64,000 nucleotides of DNA, taken from NCBI RefSeq assembly GCF_030010415.1, contig NZ_JASCSA010000004.1. The stretch is one strand, 5' to 3'. The stretch comes from Cobetia amphilecti. GTDB taxonomy: Bacteria > Pseudomonadota > Gammaproteobacteria > Pseudomonadales > Halomonadaceae. This document shows, in pieces, positions 1-7,783 of the stretch. Each line of letters starts with the position of its first letter. Within the stretch, counting starts at the first letter, position 1. Both the position numbers and the translations under genes were made by a program. The notes beneath the pieces are model-generated. The model was not told the origin of the DNA and made no database searches. It saw only the letters and a list, made by a program, of their open reading frames with translations.

Positions 1-565
1 GATGGAGCAGCTGGGCCTGAACCCGGTGCCGGTCGCCTGGGAAGAGACCCTCGATGGCCTGCGTCAGGGCCTGCTGGATGGCGCCGAGACCTGGATGAGC
101 GCCGTGGCCTACGCCGGCATGGCACCGGTGGTGTCCCAGGCGGTCGACCTGCGCTTCTTCGCCGGTACCGAACACACCGGCATGAGCCTGCCCAAGTTCG
201 ACAGCCTCGGTTCCGAGCTGCAGGACCAGGTGATGGAGTCCGCCTACTGCGCGCAGATCTTCACCCAGGGCATGAACGAGGCCGGGCGCTTCGAGATCGT
301 CGGTGCTACCGAGCACCCCGCCGCCGGCACCGTCTTCGCCGAGAACAACGTGCGCGTGGCGCCGCTGTCGGACGCCGAACGCTCACGCGCGGAGCAGATG
401 TGCTCGCCGGAATTCAATCCCGAGCCGTGGGAGCAGTGGCGCGAACGCCTCAACAAGTGGTCCGGCGGTCTCGATATCTATCAGGAAATCCATGATGTCG
501 CGCGCGAGATTCCGCGTGATGTCGCCGCCGTCAACGTCAAGCCGCAGCGCTGGTGGAGGGGGTAA
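1..565 (+). CDS. TRAP transporter substrate-binding protein, DctP family (3' part only)
   Basis: This is the C-terminal part of a periplasmic binding protein for a TRAP uptake system; the start lies before the window. The visible residues carry the typical second-lobe pattern of DctP proteins: a Pro-Val-Ala-Trp-Glu-Glu-Thr segment followed by Gly-Leu-Arg-Gln-Gly-Leu-Leu-Asp-Gly, which resembles the 'WxExxxxLQxGxVDGxE' stretch of the family. The protein ends in an unusual Arg-Trp-Trp-Arg-Gly tail. The stop codon overlaps the next start by one base (TAATG), so it is the first visible gene of a three-gene DctP-DctQ-DctM operon. The substrate cannot be told from this fragment. Confidence 0.85.
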   Translation, partial: MEQLGLNPVPVAWEETLDGLRQGLLDGAETWMSAVAYAGMAPVVSQAVDLRFFAGTEHTGMSLPKFDSLGSELQDQVMESAYCAQIFTQGMNEAGRFEIVGATEHPAAGTVFAENNVRVAPLSDAERSRAEQMCSPEFNPEPWEQWRERLNKWSGGLDIYQEIHDVAREIPRDVAAVNVKPQRWWRG

Positions 566-1146
566 TGGGCGATACCACCATCTTCAGCCAACCGACCAAG
601 AAACCTGCCCTCAAGAAGGTCGCGCCCTGGGCGCGTCCCTTCCTGTGGCTGGACGCCCATCTGGAACAGGTCGTCATCCTGATCGCCTATTCCGGCATGG
701 CCGGCATCATCTTCGTCGAAGTCATCCGGCGCTTCTTCTTCGGCCTGCAGGCCCCCTGGAGCACCAGCATTCCCGTGCTGCTGTTTCTGTGGCTGACCTG
801 GTTCGGCGCCTCGCTCAACGTCAAGAAGCGCACCCACCTGAGCCTCAACGAGATCCGCATGAAGCTGCCGCGCGGTGGCCAGTTCGCCTGTCTGATCCTC
901 GATGCCGTGCTGTGGATCGGCTTCGGGCTGATGGTGATCTACTTCACCACCACCCAGGTGACACTGGCCTATGACAACTACGCCATCGTGCCGGGCACCG
1001 ACAACGTCATGCAGTGGTGGTTCTACCTCGCCACGCCGCTGGCGTGGGTGATGATCATCTATCGCGTACTGCAGAACCTCTACGCCGACTGGGCGCGCTA
1101 TCGCCGCGGCGATTCCTTCAACCTGCAACCGTCCATCATGGACTGA
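565..1146 (+). CDS. TRAP transporter small permease (DctQ family)
   Basis: Small membrane subunit of the TRAP transporter, 193 residues, with four predicted membrane helices (first near residues 25-48, last near 145-165). It pairs with the large DctM subunit in the inner membrane. The ATG at 565 was chosen because GGAGG lies five bases upstream at 555-559; a GTG at 553 in the same frame is possible. The cytoplasmic loop contains a run like Asn-Val-Lys-Lys-Arg-Thr-His-Leu that is common in this family. It is translationally coupled to the gene before it and 10 bp from the gene after it. Confidence 0.9.
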   Translation: MGDTTIFSQPTKKPALKKVAPWARPFLWLDAHLEQVVILIAYSGMAGIIFVEVIRRFFFGLQAPWSTSIPVLLFLWLTWFGASLNVKKRTHLSLNEIRMKLPRGGQFACLILDAVLWIGFGLMVIYFTTTQVTLAYDNYAIVPGTDNVMQWWFYLATPLAWVMIIYRVLQNLYADWARYRRGDSFNLQPSIMD

Positions 1147-1156
1147 GGAGGTCAGC

Positions 1157-2434
1157 ATGACAGACGGTATCTGGATCTCCCTGATCACGGCGGCCGTGAC
1201 CGCCTTCTTCCTGCTCGGCGTGCCCATCTTCCTCGTCATCGGCCTGTGGGTGGTCGGCACCAGTCTGGTGATCGACTTCACGCTGGCCAATGTCGGCGTC
1301 ACCCTCTTCCAGGGGCTGAGCTTCTTCGGCCTGCTGGCGTTGCCGCTGTTCATCCTCACGGGGGACCTGATCAACGCGGCGGGCATCGCCAAGCGACTCT
1401 CCGACTTCGCCTACTCGACGCTGAGCTGGATGCGCGGCGGGATGGGCATGTCGACCCTCGGCGCCTGCGGGCTGTTCGCGGCGATTTCCGGCTCCAACGC
1501 CGGTACCACCGCCACCATCGGTTCGATCATGCAGCCCGAGATGGTCAAGAACGGCTATGACGAACGCTTCGCCGCCGCCACGGCGGCCTCCGGCGGCACC
1601 GTGGGCATCATCATTCCGCCCAGCATCATCTTCATCGTCTACGGCTTCATGATGAACCTGTCGATCAGTGACCTGTTCATCGCCGGCATGGTGCCGGGCG
1701 CCCTGATGGTGGTTGCGATGATGGGCGCCTGCTATCTGGTGGCGCGCAAGAATGGCTGGGGACAGCTGCAGCCCATCAAGGCCGGTGTCAGCGCCAGGCT
1801 GGCGCGCAAGGCCTACCTGGGCTTCGCGACCATCGGCGTGGTGGTCTACGGCATCTACTCGGGCAAGTTCTCGCCGACCGAAGCCGCCGCCATCACCGTG
1901 GGCTTCACCATGATCGCGGGGCTGTTGATCACGCGGGAAATCAGTCTCAGGAAGCTGCCGACCATCATGCTGCGCTCGGGTCAGATCGCCGGCATGCTGG
2001 CACCGCTGATCGCCATCTCGGTGGTCATGCAGCAGCTGCTGTCGGTGCTGGGTGCCGGTCAGGCGCTGAGCGAGATGCTCAGCGGCATCGACAACTACTA
2101 CCTGACGCTGGGCACCTGCATGCTGATCATCCTGCTGGCGGGCATGATTCTGGAAAGCCTGCCGGTGACGATCATCCTGGCGCCGATTCTCGCGCCCATC
2201 GCCCAGCAGGCCGGGGTCGATCCAATCCACTTCTCGGTCATCTTCCTGGTCGGTGCCGCCATCGGCTTCGTCACGCCCCCCTTCGGGCTCAACCTGTACG
2301 TGGCCAGCAGCATCACCGGCATTTCCTACGTCAGACTGGTCAAGTACGTGATTCCCTACTTCATCGCGCTGATCGCCTGCTGGCTGGCCATCTGCCTGGT
2401 GCCTTCCCTTTCCCTGTTCCTGGTAAACCTGTAA
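1157..2434 (+). CDS. TRAP transporter large permease (DctM family)
   Basis: Large membrane subunit (425 residues) of the same TRAP uptake system, driving solute import with an ion gradient. About twelve hydrophobic segments cover the whole length. The family-typical glycine/serine stretch Ala-Ile-Ser-Gly-Ser-Asn-Ala-Gly-Thr-Thr-Ala-Thr lies around residues 113-124, and the Ile-Ile-Pro-Pro-Ser motif around residues 154-158. An AGGAGG sequence lies just upstream of the ATG. It is the last gene of the operon and is followed at once by a hairpin terminator. It is a full-length paralogue of the gene at 4095-5438, so the window encodes two different TRAP systems. Confidence 0.93.
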   Translation: MTDGIWISLITAAVTAFFLLGVPIFLVIGLWVVGTSLVIDFTLANVGVTLFQGLSFFGLLALPLFILTGDLINAAGIAKRLSDFAYSTLSWMRGGMGMSTLGACGLFAAISGSNAGTTATIGSIMQPEMVKNGYDERFAAATAASGGTVGIIIPPSIIFIVYGFMMNLSISDLFIAGMVPGALMVVAMMGACYLVARKNGWGQLQPIKAGVSARLARKAYLGFATIGVVVYGIYSGKFSPTEAAAITVGFTMIAGLLITREISLRKLPTIMLRSGQIAGMLAPLIAISVVMQQLLSVLGAGQALSEMLSGIDNYYLTLGTCMLIILLAGMILESLPVTIILAPILAPIAQQAGVDPIHFSVIFLVGAAIGFVTPPFGLNLYVASSITGISYVRLVKYVIPYFIALIACWLAICLVPSLSLFLVNL

Positions 2435-2448
2435 CACTAGCCTCATCG

Positions 2449-2468
2449 ACAGCCCCGCGAGGGGCTGT
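2449..2468 (+). terminator. Hairpin after the first TRAP operon
   Basis: Perfect 8-bp stem (ACAGCCCC / GGGGCTGT) with a GCGA tetraloop, 15 bases after the dctM stop. The following bases (CTTCGTCT) are only moderately T-rich. Confidence 0.7.
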
Positions 2469-2605
2469 CTTCGTCTCATCAGGGCAGCCTTCGCCAAGGA
2501 GTCCGCTGCCGTGATGAATCGATGCACTGACGCCTTGCCACCCTGCCCCTGTCGGCCCCGGTCATCCCGAGTGACATGCGCCCGACAGCAGGATGAGGAC
2601 ACTAG

Positions 2606-3364
2606 ATGAGCAAAGACACGCCCACCAATTCGACGCTCTTTCGCGCACTCGGCCTGCTGGAAGAAATCGTCACCACACAGCACGCCGTCAGCGCTGCCGA
2701 CCTCGAGAAGCGCTTCAACATCCCCAAGCCGACCGTCCATCGCCTGCTCAAGCAGCTGGAAGAACAGCAGCTGATCAGCCGTGATCTGGATGGCCGCCAC
2801 CTGCTGCCCGGCCCGCGCTTTCGGCGCATGTCGCTGGGCGCACTGGCCAATGAAGGCCTCAAGGTGCCGCGCCGTGTCCTGCTGGAACGGCTGGCGAAGG
2901 AAGTCGGCGAGACCTGCAACCTGACGCTGCTCGATGGCCACGAGGTGATGTATTACGACCGCGTGGAAACCAACTGGCCGGTGCGCATCCAGCTGGCGCC
3001 CGGTTCACGCCTGCCGCTGCACTGCACCGCGAGCGGCAAGCTGTTTCTGGCGCTGATGCCGCTGCATCGCCGCCGCGCCCTGCTCGCAAATCTGGCGCTG
3101 GAAGCGCACACGCCCTGCACCCTGACCTCGCGGGCCACGCTGGAAGAGGCACTCGACACCGTGGCGCGCAATCAGCTGAGCACCGATGATGAGGAGTTCA
3201 TCCAGGGCATGGTCGCCATCGCGGTGCCGGTCTTCGATGAGGTCGGCCAGATCCAGGCGACATTGGCGATCCACGCGCCGCGCCTGCGCCACTCCATCGA
3301 CTCCCTCTTGGAGTGGGCGCCGCTGATGCGCCAGATCGCCACTGAGCTGGAAGGCACGCTCTGA
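2606..3364 (+). CDS. IclR-family transcriptional regulator
   Basis: A 252-residue DNA-binding regulator. The N-terminal winged helix-turn-helix (residues about 8-70) has the pattern Pro-Lys-Pro-Thr-Val-His-Arg-Leu-Leu typical of IclR recognition helices. The C-terminal effector domain (about 85-245) contains the family signature Leu-His-Cys-Thr-Ala-Ser-Gly-Lys-Leu. It follows the first TRAP operon and probably controls it, but the ligand is unknown. It is a clear paralogue of the IclR gene at 21308-22159: both share the stretch around Asp-Arg-Val-Glu-Thr, the Cys-x-Ala-Ser-Gly-Lys-Leu-Phe-Leu-Ala core and an Asp-Asp-Glu-Glu-Phe motif. Confidence 0.9.
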   Translation: MSKDTPTNSTLFRALGLLEEIVTTQHAVSAADLEKRFNIPKPTVHRLLKQLEEQQLISRDLDGRHLLPGPRFRRMSLGALANEGLKVPRRVLLERLAKEVGETCNLTLLDGHEVMYYDRVETNWPVRIQLAPGSRLPLHCTASGKLFLALMPLHRRRALLANLALEAHTPCTLTSRATLEEALDTVARNQLSTDDEEFIQGMVAIAVPVFDEVGQIQATLAIHAPRLRHSIDSLLEWAPLMRQIATELEGTL

Positions 3365-3427
3365 GGCGTGCGCCTTGTGCGCACATGACTCATGAAATGA
3401 TCCCGTCCAGCCCCGGGTAACACCTGA

Positions 3428-3459
3428 GCCACGCTGACGATGGGCCACGCTGACGATGG
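3428..3459 (+). repeat. 16-bp tandem duplication
   Basis: Two perfect copies of GCCACGCTGACGATGG stand head to tail between the IclR stop codon and the downstream terminator. One of several short tandem duplications found after genes in this window. Confidence 0.85.
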
Positions 3460-3469
3460 GCCATGAACC

Positions 3470-3518
3470 AAAACGCTCGCCCCCGCAGACAGTGATTGTC
3501 TGCGGGGGCGAGCGTTTT
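3470..3518. terminator. Strong bidirectional terminator
   Basis: A perfect 22-bp stem (arms 3470-3491 and 3497-3518) with a GTGAT loop; A4 on one side and a T5 run on the other. It serves both the IclR gene (plus) and the convergent stress-protein gene (minus). Confidence 0.93.
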
Positions 3519-3572
3519 TCATCTGCCAACTTGCTGAGTACCGCTATCCCTCAAGCGTTTCTCTCCACCGGC

Positions 3573-4049
3573 TCAGGGCGTCGGTACCACCACCACCGGA
3601 ATGCTGGCGCGCTTGATCACCCCCTTGGTGACCTTGCCCGCATAGGACGCCACGAAGCCGCGCTTGTTGGTGGCCATGATGATCATGTCGCAGTCATGGC
3701 GCGTGGCGTAGCGGATGATCTCCGAGGCCGGGTAGCCCTCCACCACATTCAGTCCGGCGATCACCGGGCGCGGGTCGCCGTTGTCATGGGTGCTCCAGAA
3801 GTCCTCCAGCATCTTTTCCAGACTCTCCTTCGCCTGATCGAGCCGCTGCTGCATCAGGCCCTCCAGCGTCGGCTTGTGGCGAATGTTGACCTTGAGGGTG
3901 TTCATCACGTCATCCGACAATGACTTGACGGTATGCAGCACATGCAGCTCGGCGCCGGTCGCGCCCGCCAACCACACCGAGCGCGCCAGTACCCGCTCAC
4001 AGTCTCCGCGCAGGCCTACACAACACAGAATTCGTTTGACTGCCGGCAT
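3573..4049 (-). CDS. Universal stress protein (UspA family), TRAP-associated
   Basis: A 158-residue UspA-type alpha/beta protein encoded directly after a TRAP transporter. The C-terminal nucleotide-binding region (about residues 126-152) resembles the Gly-x2-Gly-x9-Gly-Ser/Thr motif, but the final Ser is Lys (Ala-Gly-Lys-Val-Thr), so ATP binding may be altered. Gene order DctP-DctQ-DctM-Usp is that of teaABCD in Halomonas elongata, where TeaD is known to down-regulate the ectoine transporter. By analogy this protein probably modulates activity of the adjacent transporter. It is the last gene of the operon, 45 bp after the large permease gene. Confidence 0.88.
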   Translation of the reverse strand: MPAVKRILCCVGLRGDCERVLARSVWLAGATGAELHVLHTVKSLSDDVMNTLKVNIRHKPTLEGLMQQRLDQAKESLEKMLEDFWSTHDNGDPRPVIAGLNVVEGYPASEIIRYATRHDCDMIIMATNKRGFVASYAGKVTKGVIKRASIPVVVVPTP

Positions 4050-4094
4050 CGTCCTTCTCCTCGTTCATTGCAGGGCTAGCGTTCAGATGGCGCT

Positions 4095-5438
4095 TCAGTA
4101 ACCCATCACTCTGGGTAGCCACAGCGAGATTTCAGGCACATAGGCGATCAGGAAGATGGCCGCCACCGAGCCCGCCGCGAACGGCAATGCCTTCAGGGAA
4201 ATCTCCTCGATGGAGGCGCCGCCTATCCCCGAGGCCACGAAGAGGTTCTCCCCCAATGGCGGCGTCTGGAAGCCGATGGCCAAGGCGCAGACCACCACGA
4301 TGCCGACGTGCACCGGGTCCATCCCCAGCATGTACATGATCGGCAGCAGCACCGGGGTGAGAATCATGATCGCGGCCAATGTCTCCATGAACATGCCGAC
4401 GAACAGCAGGAAGAAGATGATCATCGCCCAGATCAGGTAGAGGTTGTCGGTCATCGCCAGCATGCCCTCGGCGATATGGGCCGGCACGCGTTGCTCGACC
4501 AGCAGCCGCCCGAAGACCGTCGCCGTGAATAGGATCAGCAGCACGCGACCGGTGATCCAGGTGGTGGTCTCCAGGGTGCGCAGCGTCGGCTTCCACTTGA
4601 GTTCCTTGTGCAGGAAGATGCCGACGATCAGGGTGTAGACGATGGCGACGATGGCGGATTCGGTCGGCGTGAAGAGGCCGCTGTAGATGCCGCCCAGGAT
4701 GATGAAGGGTGCCAGCATCGACCAGACACCCTTCTTCAAGGTGGCGCGAATATGTGGCCACGACCAGCTGTTGGTCAGCCCGCGATAGCCGCGTTTCTTC
4801 GAGATCACGTAGTTGATCATCAGCAGGAAGCCGGCGATCACCACGCCGGGCATGACGCCGGCGATGAACAGTTTCGGGATCGACAGGGTCTGGAAGTCAC
4901 CGTGCATGGCCACCGCTTCAGGCGGCGGCTGCAGGCCCATGCCGGAAATCCCGAAGATCACCATCGGGATCGACGGCGGAATCACCACCCCCAGCCCACC
5001 GGAAGAGGCCGTGATCGCCGAGGCATAGCCACGGTCGTAGCCGCGCTTGGCCATCGCCGGAATCATCAGCATGCCGACCGCCGCCGTGGTGGCCGGTCCC
5101 GAGCCGGAAATCGCACCGAAGAACATGCAGGCAAATACCGTGGCGGCGGCGAGCCCCCCAGTTACCGGTCCGGCGAAGGCCTCGGCGATATCGACCAGCC
5201 GTCGCGAGATGCCGGCGGCCTCCATCAGCGCCCCGGCCAGAATGAAGGCCGGCAAGGCCATCAGCGGGAAGGAACCCACCGAGGTAAAGGCGATCTGCAC
5301 GAACGCCATCGGGTTTTCATCGATGCTCAGATAGGTCGCCAGCGCCGCGACACCCAGCGAGACGGTGATTGGTGCACCCAGTACCAGCAGCAGGAAGAAG
5401 ACGCCAAACAGGATGTAGATGATGGTGGAATCGATCAT
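4095..5438 (-). CDS. TRAP transporter large permease (DctM family), second system
   Basis: A 447-residue multi-pass membrane protein. The family-typical segment Gly-Ala-Ile-Ser-Gly-Ser-Gly-Pro-Ala-Thr-Thr-Ala-Ala lies near residues 108-120 and Ile-Pro-Pro-Ser-Ile-Pro near 152-157. The start codon overlaps the stop codon of the small permease gene (ATGA at 5435-5438), so the two are translationally coupled. It is longer than the first DctM because of an extra segment with a Gly-Leu-Gln-Pro-Pro-Pro-Glu-Ala stretch after the fifth hydrophobic region. With the preceding genes it forms a complete transporter. Confidence 0.93.
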   Translation of the reverse strand: MIDSTIIYILFGVFFLLLVLGAPITVSLGVAALATYLSIDENPMAFVQIAFTSVGSFPLMALPAFILAGALMEAAGISRRLVDIAEAFAGPVTGGLAAATVFACMFFGAISGSGPATTAAVGMLMIPAMAKRGYDRGYASAITASSGGLGVVIPPSIPMVIFGISGMGLQPPPEAVAMHGDFQTLSIPKLFIAGVMPGVVIAGFLLMINYVISKKRGYRGLTNSWSWPHIRATLKKGVWSMLAPFIILGGIYSGLFTPTESAIVAIVYTLIVGIFLHKELKWKPTLRTLETTTWITGRVLLILFTATVFGRLLVEQRVPAHIAEGMLAMTDNLYLIWAMIIFFLLFVGMFMETLAAIMILTPVLLPIMYMLGMDPVHVGIVVVCALAIGFQTPPLGENLFVASGIGGASIEEISLKALPFAAGSVAAIFLIAYVPEISLWLPRVMGY

Positions 5439-6043
5439 GACTTGCCGCCCTCCTGTCTGTCACTGGGCTGTGCGTCGCTGGCCTGTGGATCACTGGCCTG
5501 TGGATCAGTGGCCTGGCCGTCACCGCCCTGCTTCAATTCCTCCATTGCCTGGGAATCCGGGTCCACGATGTCTTCCTTGCGCACGAACTTGAGATAATTG
5601 GTCTGGATGATGCGCACCGTCATGGCGGTAAAGGCCAGCGGCAGAATCAGATAGAAGTACTTCATCGGCACACCCAGCGTCTGTGACTTCCAGAACAGAT
5701 TCATCTTGTTGAACACGAAGTCGTAGCTGTAATAGATGAACACCGCATTGAAGGCGATCCAGATGATATCGGTCAGCACACCGCAGAGGGTTTCCACCCA
5801 ACGCGGCAGGAATCGAAACTGGAAGGTCACGCGGTTATGCGCCGACATGCGTGTGGCGTAGACAGCGCCCAGATAGGCAAACCACACGAAGGCATAGGTC
5901 GCCAACTCGTCTCCCCAGGGAATCGAGTAGCTGAAAAGGTTACGCAGCATGATCTGCGTGAAGAGAATGATGACGAACACCACCAGCAGGAACTGGCAGA
6001 GATAGTTCTCGATATTATCCAGAAACTTCAACAATACCCGCAT
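5435..6043 (-). CDS. TRAP transporter small permease (DctQ family), second system
   Basis: Small membrane subunit, 202 residues from the ATG at 6043, with four hydrophobic segments (about residues 15-35, 50-70, 92-112, 135-155). The conserved Trp-Gly-Asp-Glu region after the first helix is present (Ile-Pro-Trp-Gly-Asp-Glu-Leu). The C-terminus carries a cytoplasmic tail of some 45 residues, rich in Gln, Asp, Ser and Ala. Part of it is encoded by four 15-bp tandem units at 5461-5520. That tail is not usual for DctQ proteins. A start upstream at 6079 is possible but less natural. Confidence 0.9.
   Translation of the reverse strand: MRVLLKFLDNIENYLCQFLLVVFVIILFTQIMLRNLFSYSIPWGDELATYAFVWFAYLGAVYATRMSAHNRVTFQFRFLPRWVETLCGVLTDIIWIAFNAVFIYYSYDFVFNKMNLFWKSQTLGVPMKYFYLILPLAFTAMTVRIIQTNYLKFVRKEDIVDPDSQAMEELKQGGDGQATDPQASDPQASDAQPSDRQEGGKS
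5461..5520 (-). repeat. Four 15-bp in-frame tandem repeats at the dctQ 3' end
   Basis: Units at 5461-5475, 5476-5490, 5491-5505 and 5506-5520 follow the consensus CxCTGGCCTGTGGAT on the plus strand. Read on the minus strand in the dctQ frame, they give repeated Ala-Thr/Ser-Asp-Pro-Gln-type pentapeptides. Confidence 0.9.
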
Positions 6044-6204
6044 GGATACACATCCCCCGACATCGCCAGCGATGACCACTTGACGCCACGTTTCCCCTGC
6101 CAGCGATCACATGTCGACGACATGCTCCTGGCATGCTCATGACAGGTGCCGGCAGGCAGGGGAATCCGGGCGGGCCTTGAAAGCCTCAGCCGTTCAGGAG
6201 GTCT

Positions 6205-7296
6205 TCAGGGCGCGGTGGACGGATCACGTCCGAGGGTCTCGAGCACCTCGACCAGCTTGTCGCGGCCGCCGATGCTGTCATAGAAGTCCGGCCAGATGCT
6301 GGAGGCCTTGGCGATCCATTCCTGCTCGTCATTGGCGGGCTGGGTGATGGTCATGCCGTGCTCTTCCACCAGTGATTTCTTGATGGAATCCTCGGTGGCC
6401 AGCAGATAGTCGTAGCTGTGCGACGTCGCCTCTTCACCGGCGGCCAGCACCAGTTGCTGATTCTCTTCGCTGAGGCTCTGGAAGGTGCCTTCGCCCATGA
6501 TCAGCGGTTCCATCGAGAACACGTAACAGCTGTCGGTGACGTGGTTCTGCACCTCATAGAACTTCATGGCATCGATGGTGATGTAGGGATTGTCCTGACC
6601 ATCGACGACGCCCTGTTGCAGGGCGGTGAAGGTCTCGGACCACGCCAGCGGGTTGGGGTTGACGCCCCAGGACTGGTAGGAGGAGATCATGATCTCGTTC
6701 TTGGGCACGCGAATGACCATGCCTTCCAGGTCTTCCGGTGAGGCGACCGCCTGCTTGGAATTGGTCAGACGACGACAGCCGGAATAGGCCCAGCCCAGAA
6801 TACGGATACCGGAATCACGCAGGGTGTTCTCGCGCAGCTCATCGCCGATCTTGCCTTGCGTCAGCGCCTTGGCATCGTCCGGGCCGTGGATGACATACGG
6901 CAAGGTCAGCACGCCGACGGTCGGCGAGAATGGCGTCAGGTTGTTGATCGCCACCACGGACAGGTCAACGAGGCCCATGCTGGCGTTGTTGACGGTATCC
7001 TGCTCGCTGCCCAGCTGGCCGTTGGGGAACAGGTCCACCTTGATGTCGCCGCCGGATTTCTCTTCCACCAGGCTTGCGAAGGTCTTGCCCAGTTCATACT
7101 GGGTGCCGCCGGCGGCATCGCCGAGGGCCATCTTCCAGGTCGCGGCATTGGCGCCAGCGGCCATGCCCAGACTCGCGGCAGTCACCGCGATGGCCAGCGA
7201 GGACTTGAAGGCGCTGGCGCGAGATACGCTGGTGCGAGATACGCCAGTGCGAGTCAGCAAGCGGAGGTCTGAAAGGGTCTGTGTCGAGTCGATCAT
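6205..7296 (-). CDS. TRAP transporter substrate-binding protein (DctP family), probable taurine/sulfonate binder
   Basis: Periplasmic binding protein of 363 residues (ATG at 7296). A long, basic N-region precedes a signal peptide whose hydrophobic core (about residues 33-50) ends in Ala-Asn-Ala, the likely cleavage site. The DctP core is complete: Phe-Pro-Asn-Gly-Gln-Leu-Gly-Ser-Glu, Trp-Ser-Glu-Thr-Phe-Thr-Ala-Leu-Gln-Gln-Gly-Val-Val-Asp-Gly-Gln-Asp-Asn-Pro. It is not a close match to TeaA, the ectoine binder. Its place beside a MocR regulator and tauXY points to taurine or a related sulfonate, an inference from context. A 160-bp gap separates it from the small permease gene. Confidence 0.88.
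   Translation of the reverse strand: MIDSTQTLSDLRLLTRTGVSRTSVSRASAFKSSLAIAVTAASLGMAAGANAATWKMALGDAAGGTQYELGKTFASLVEEKSGGDIKVDLFPNGQLGSEQDTVNNASMGLVDLSVVAINNLTPFSPTVGVLTLPYVIHGPDDAKALTQGKIGDELRENTLRDSGIRILGWAYSGCRRLTNSKQAVASPEDLEGMVIRVPKNEIMISSYQSWGVNPNPLAWSETFTALQQGVVDGQDNPYITIDAMKFYEVQNHVTDSCYVFSMEPLIMGEGTFQSLSEENQQLVLAAGEEATSHSYDYLLATEDSIKKSLVEEHGMTITQPANDEQEWIAKASSIWPDFYDSIGGRDKLVEVLETLGRDPSTAP
7211..7255 (-). repeat. Three 15-bp in-frame tandem repeats in the dctP leader
   Basis: Units 7211-7225, 7226-7240 and 7241-7255 share the pattern xCGCTGGTGCGAGAT on the plus strand. They encode the repeated Thr/Ser-x-Val-Ser-Arg pattern that lengthens the N-region of the signal peptide. Confidence 0.85.
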
Positions 7297-7783
7297 CTTG
7301 TCTGTCCCGTCGTTATTGTTGTTGCGGGCTCCTGACGGCTGCGCGTGATAGCGAGCGGGGTACTGCACCTCATATCGTCAATGACTTCGCGTCTGCACCA
7401 TTATCCTGCAGCGTCTCATGTCATTCACGATTGCCATCACCTGCTCATCTACAGCCCCAGGAAAGGGAGTGTGAAGTCGCGTCGTGCTTGAACTGTGCTT
7501 TCGTTGTACCTGCCAGATCACTTTCTCCCCGTGCGCCATTCCTCGATAGAACCAGTCCGTCGGCATCGATGGGGCCAGTCCCGGCTGGCTATTGCTCTCC
7601 CGACGGGGGTCTGCCTCAATGAAGCCGTACCGGTGGCTGCCACCTCAGGGCAGGCAGTGTCCCGCGCGCCGCTCACTGACGGCGCACCGCAGGGCAATCA
7701 GGTACAGAAAATGCATATAAAACGGGCACTTCCGCTGGAAAGTCCTCGTGACGACACGCTCGCGAAAACAATAGAGAACACGC
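7297..7783. promoter_or_regulatory. Divergent control region between the TRAP operon and the MocR gene
   Basis: A 487-bp stretch without a convincing gene. It must carry the promoters of dctP (minus) and of the MocR regulator (plus). A small inverted repeat GGTGG-CTG-CCACC lies at 7632-7644; its GGCTGCCACC core also occurs in the repeat cluster upstream of tauX (11678-11687). No clear -35/-10 pair stands out. Confidence 0.5.

Noticed and set aside
1136..2941. A 601-residue minus-strand open frame over the first DctM gene
   Set aside because: Antisense to a well-supported membrane-protein gene; composition is His/Gln/Asp-rich as expected from the reverse of GC-rich codons, with no domain.
3573..7296. 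Calling the second TRAP operon the ectoine transporter teaABCD
   Set aside because: Order matches, but the binding protein is not TeaA-like in its ligand region and the neighbours point to taurine.
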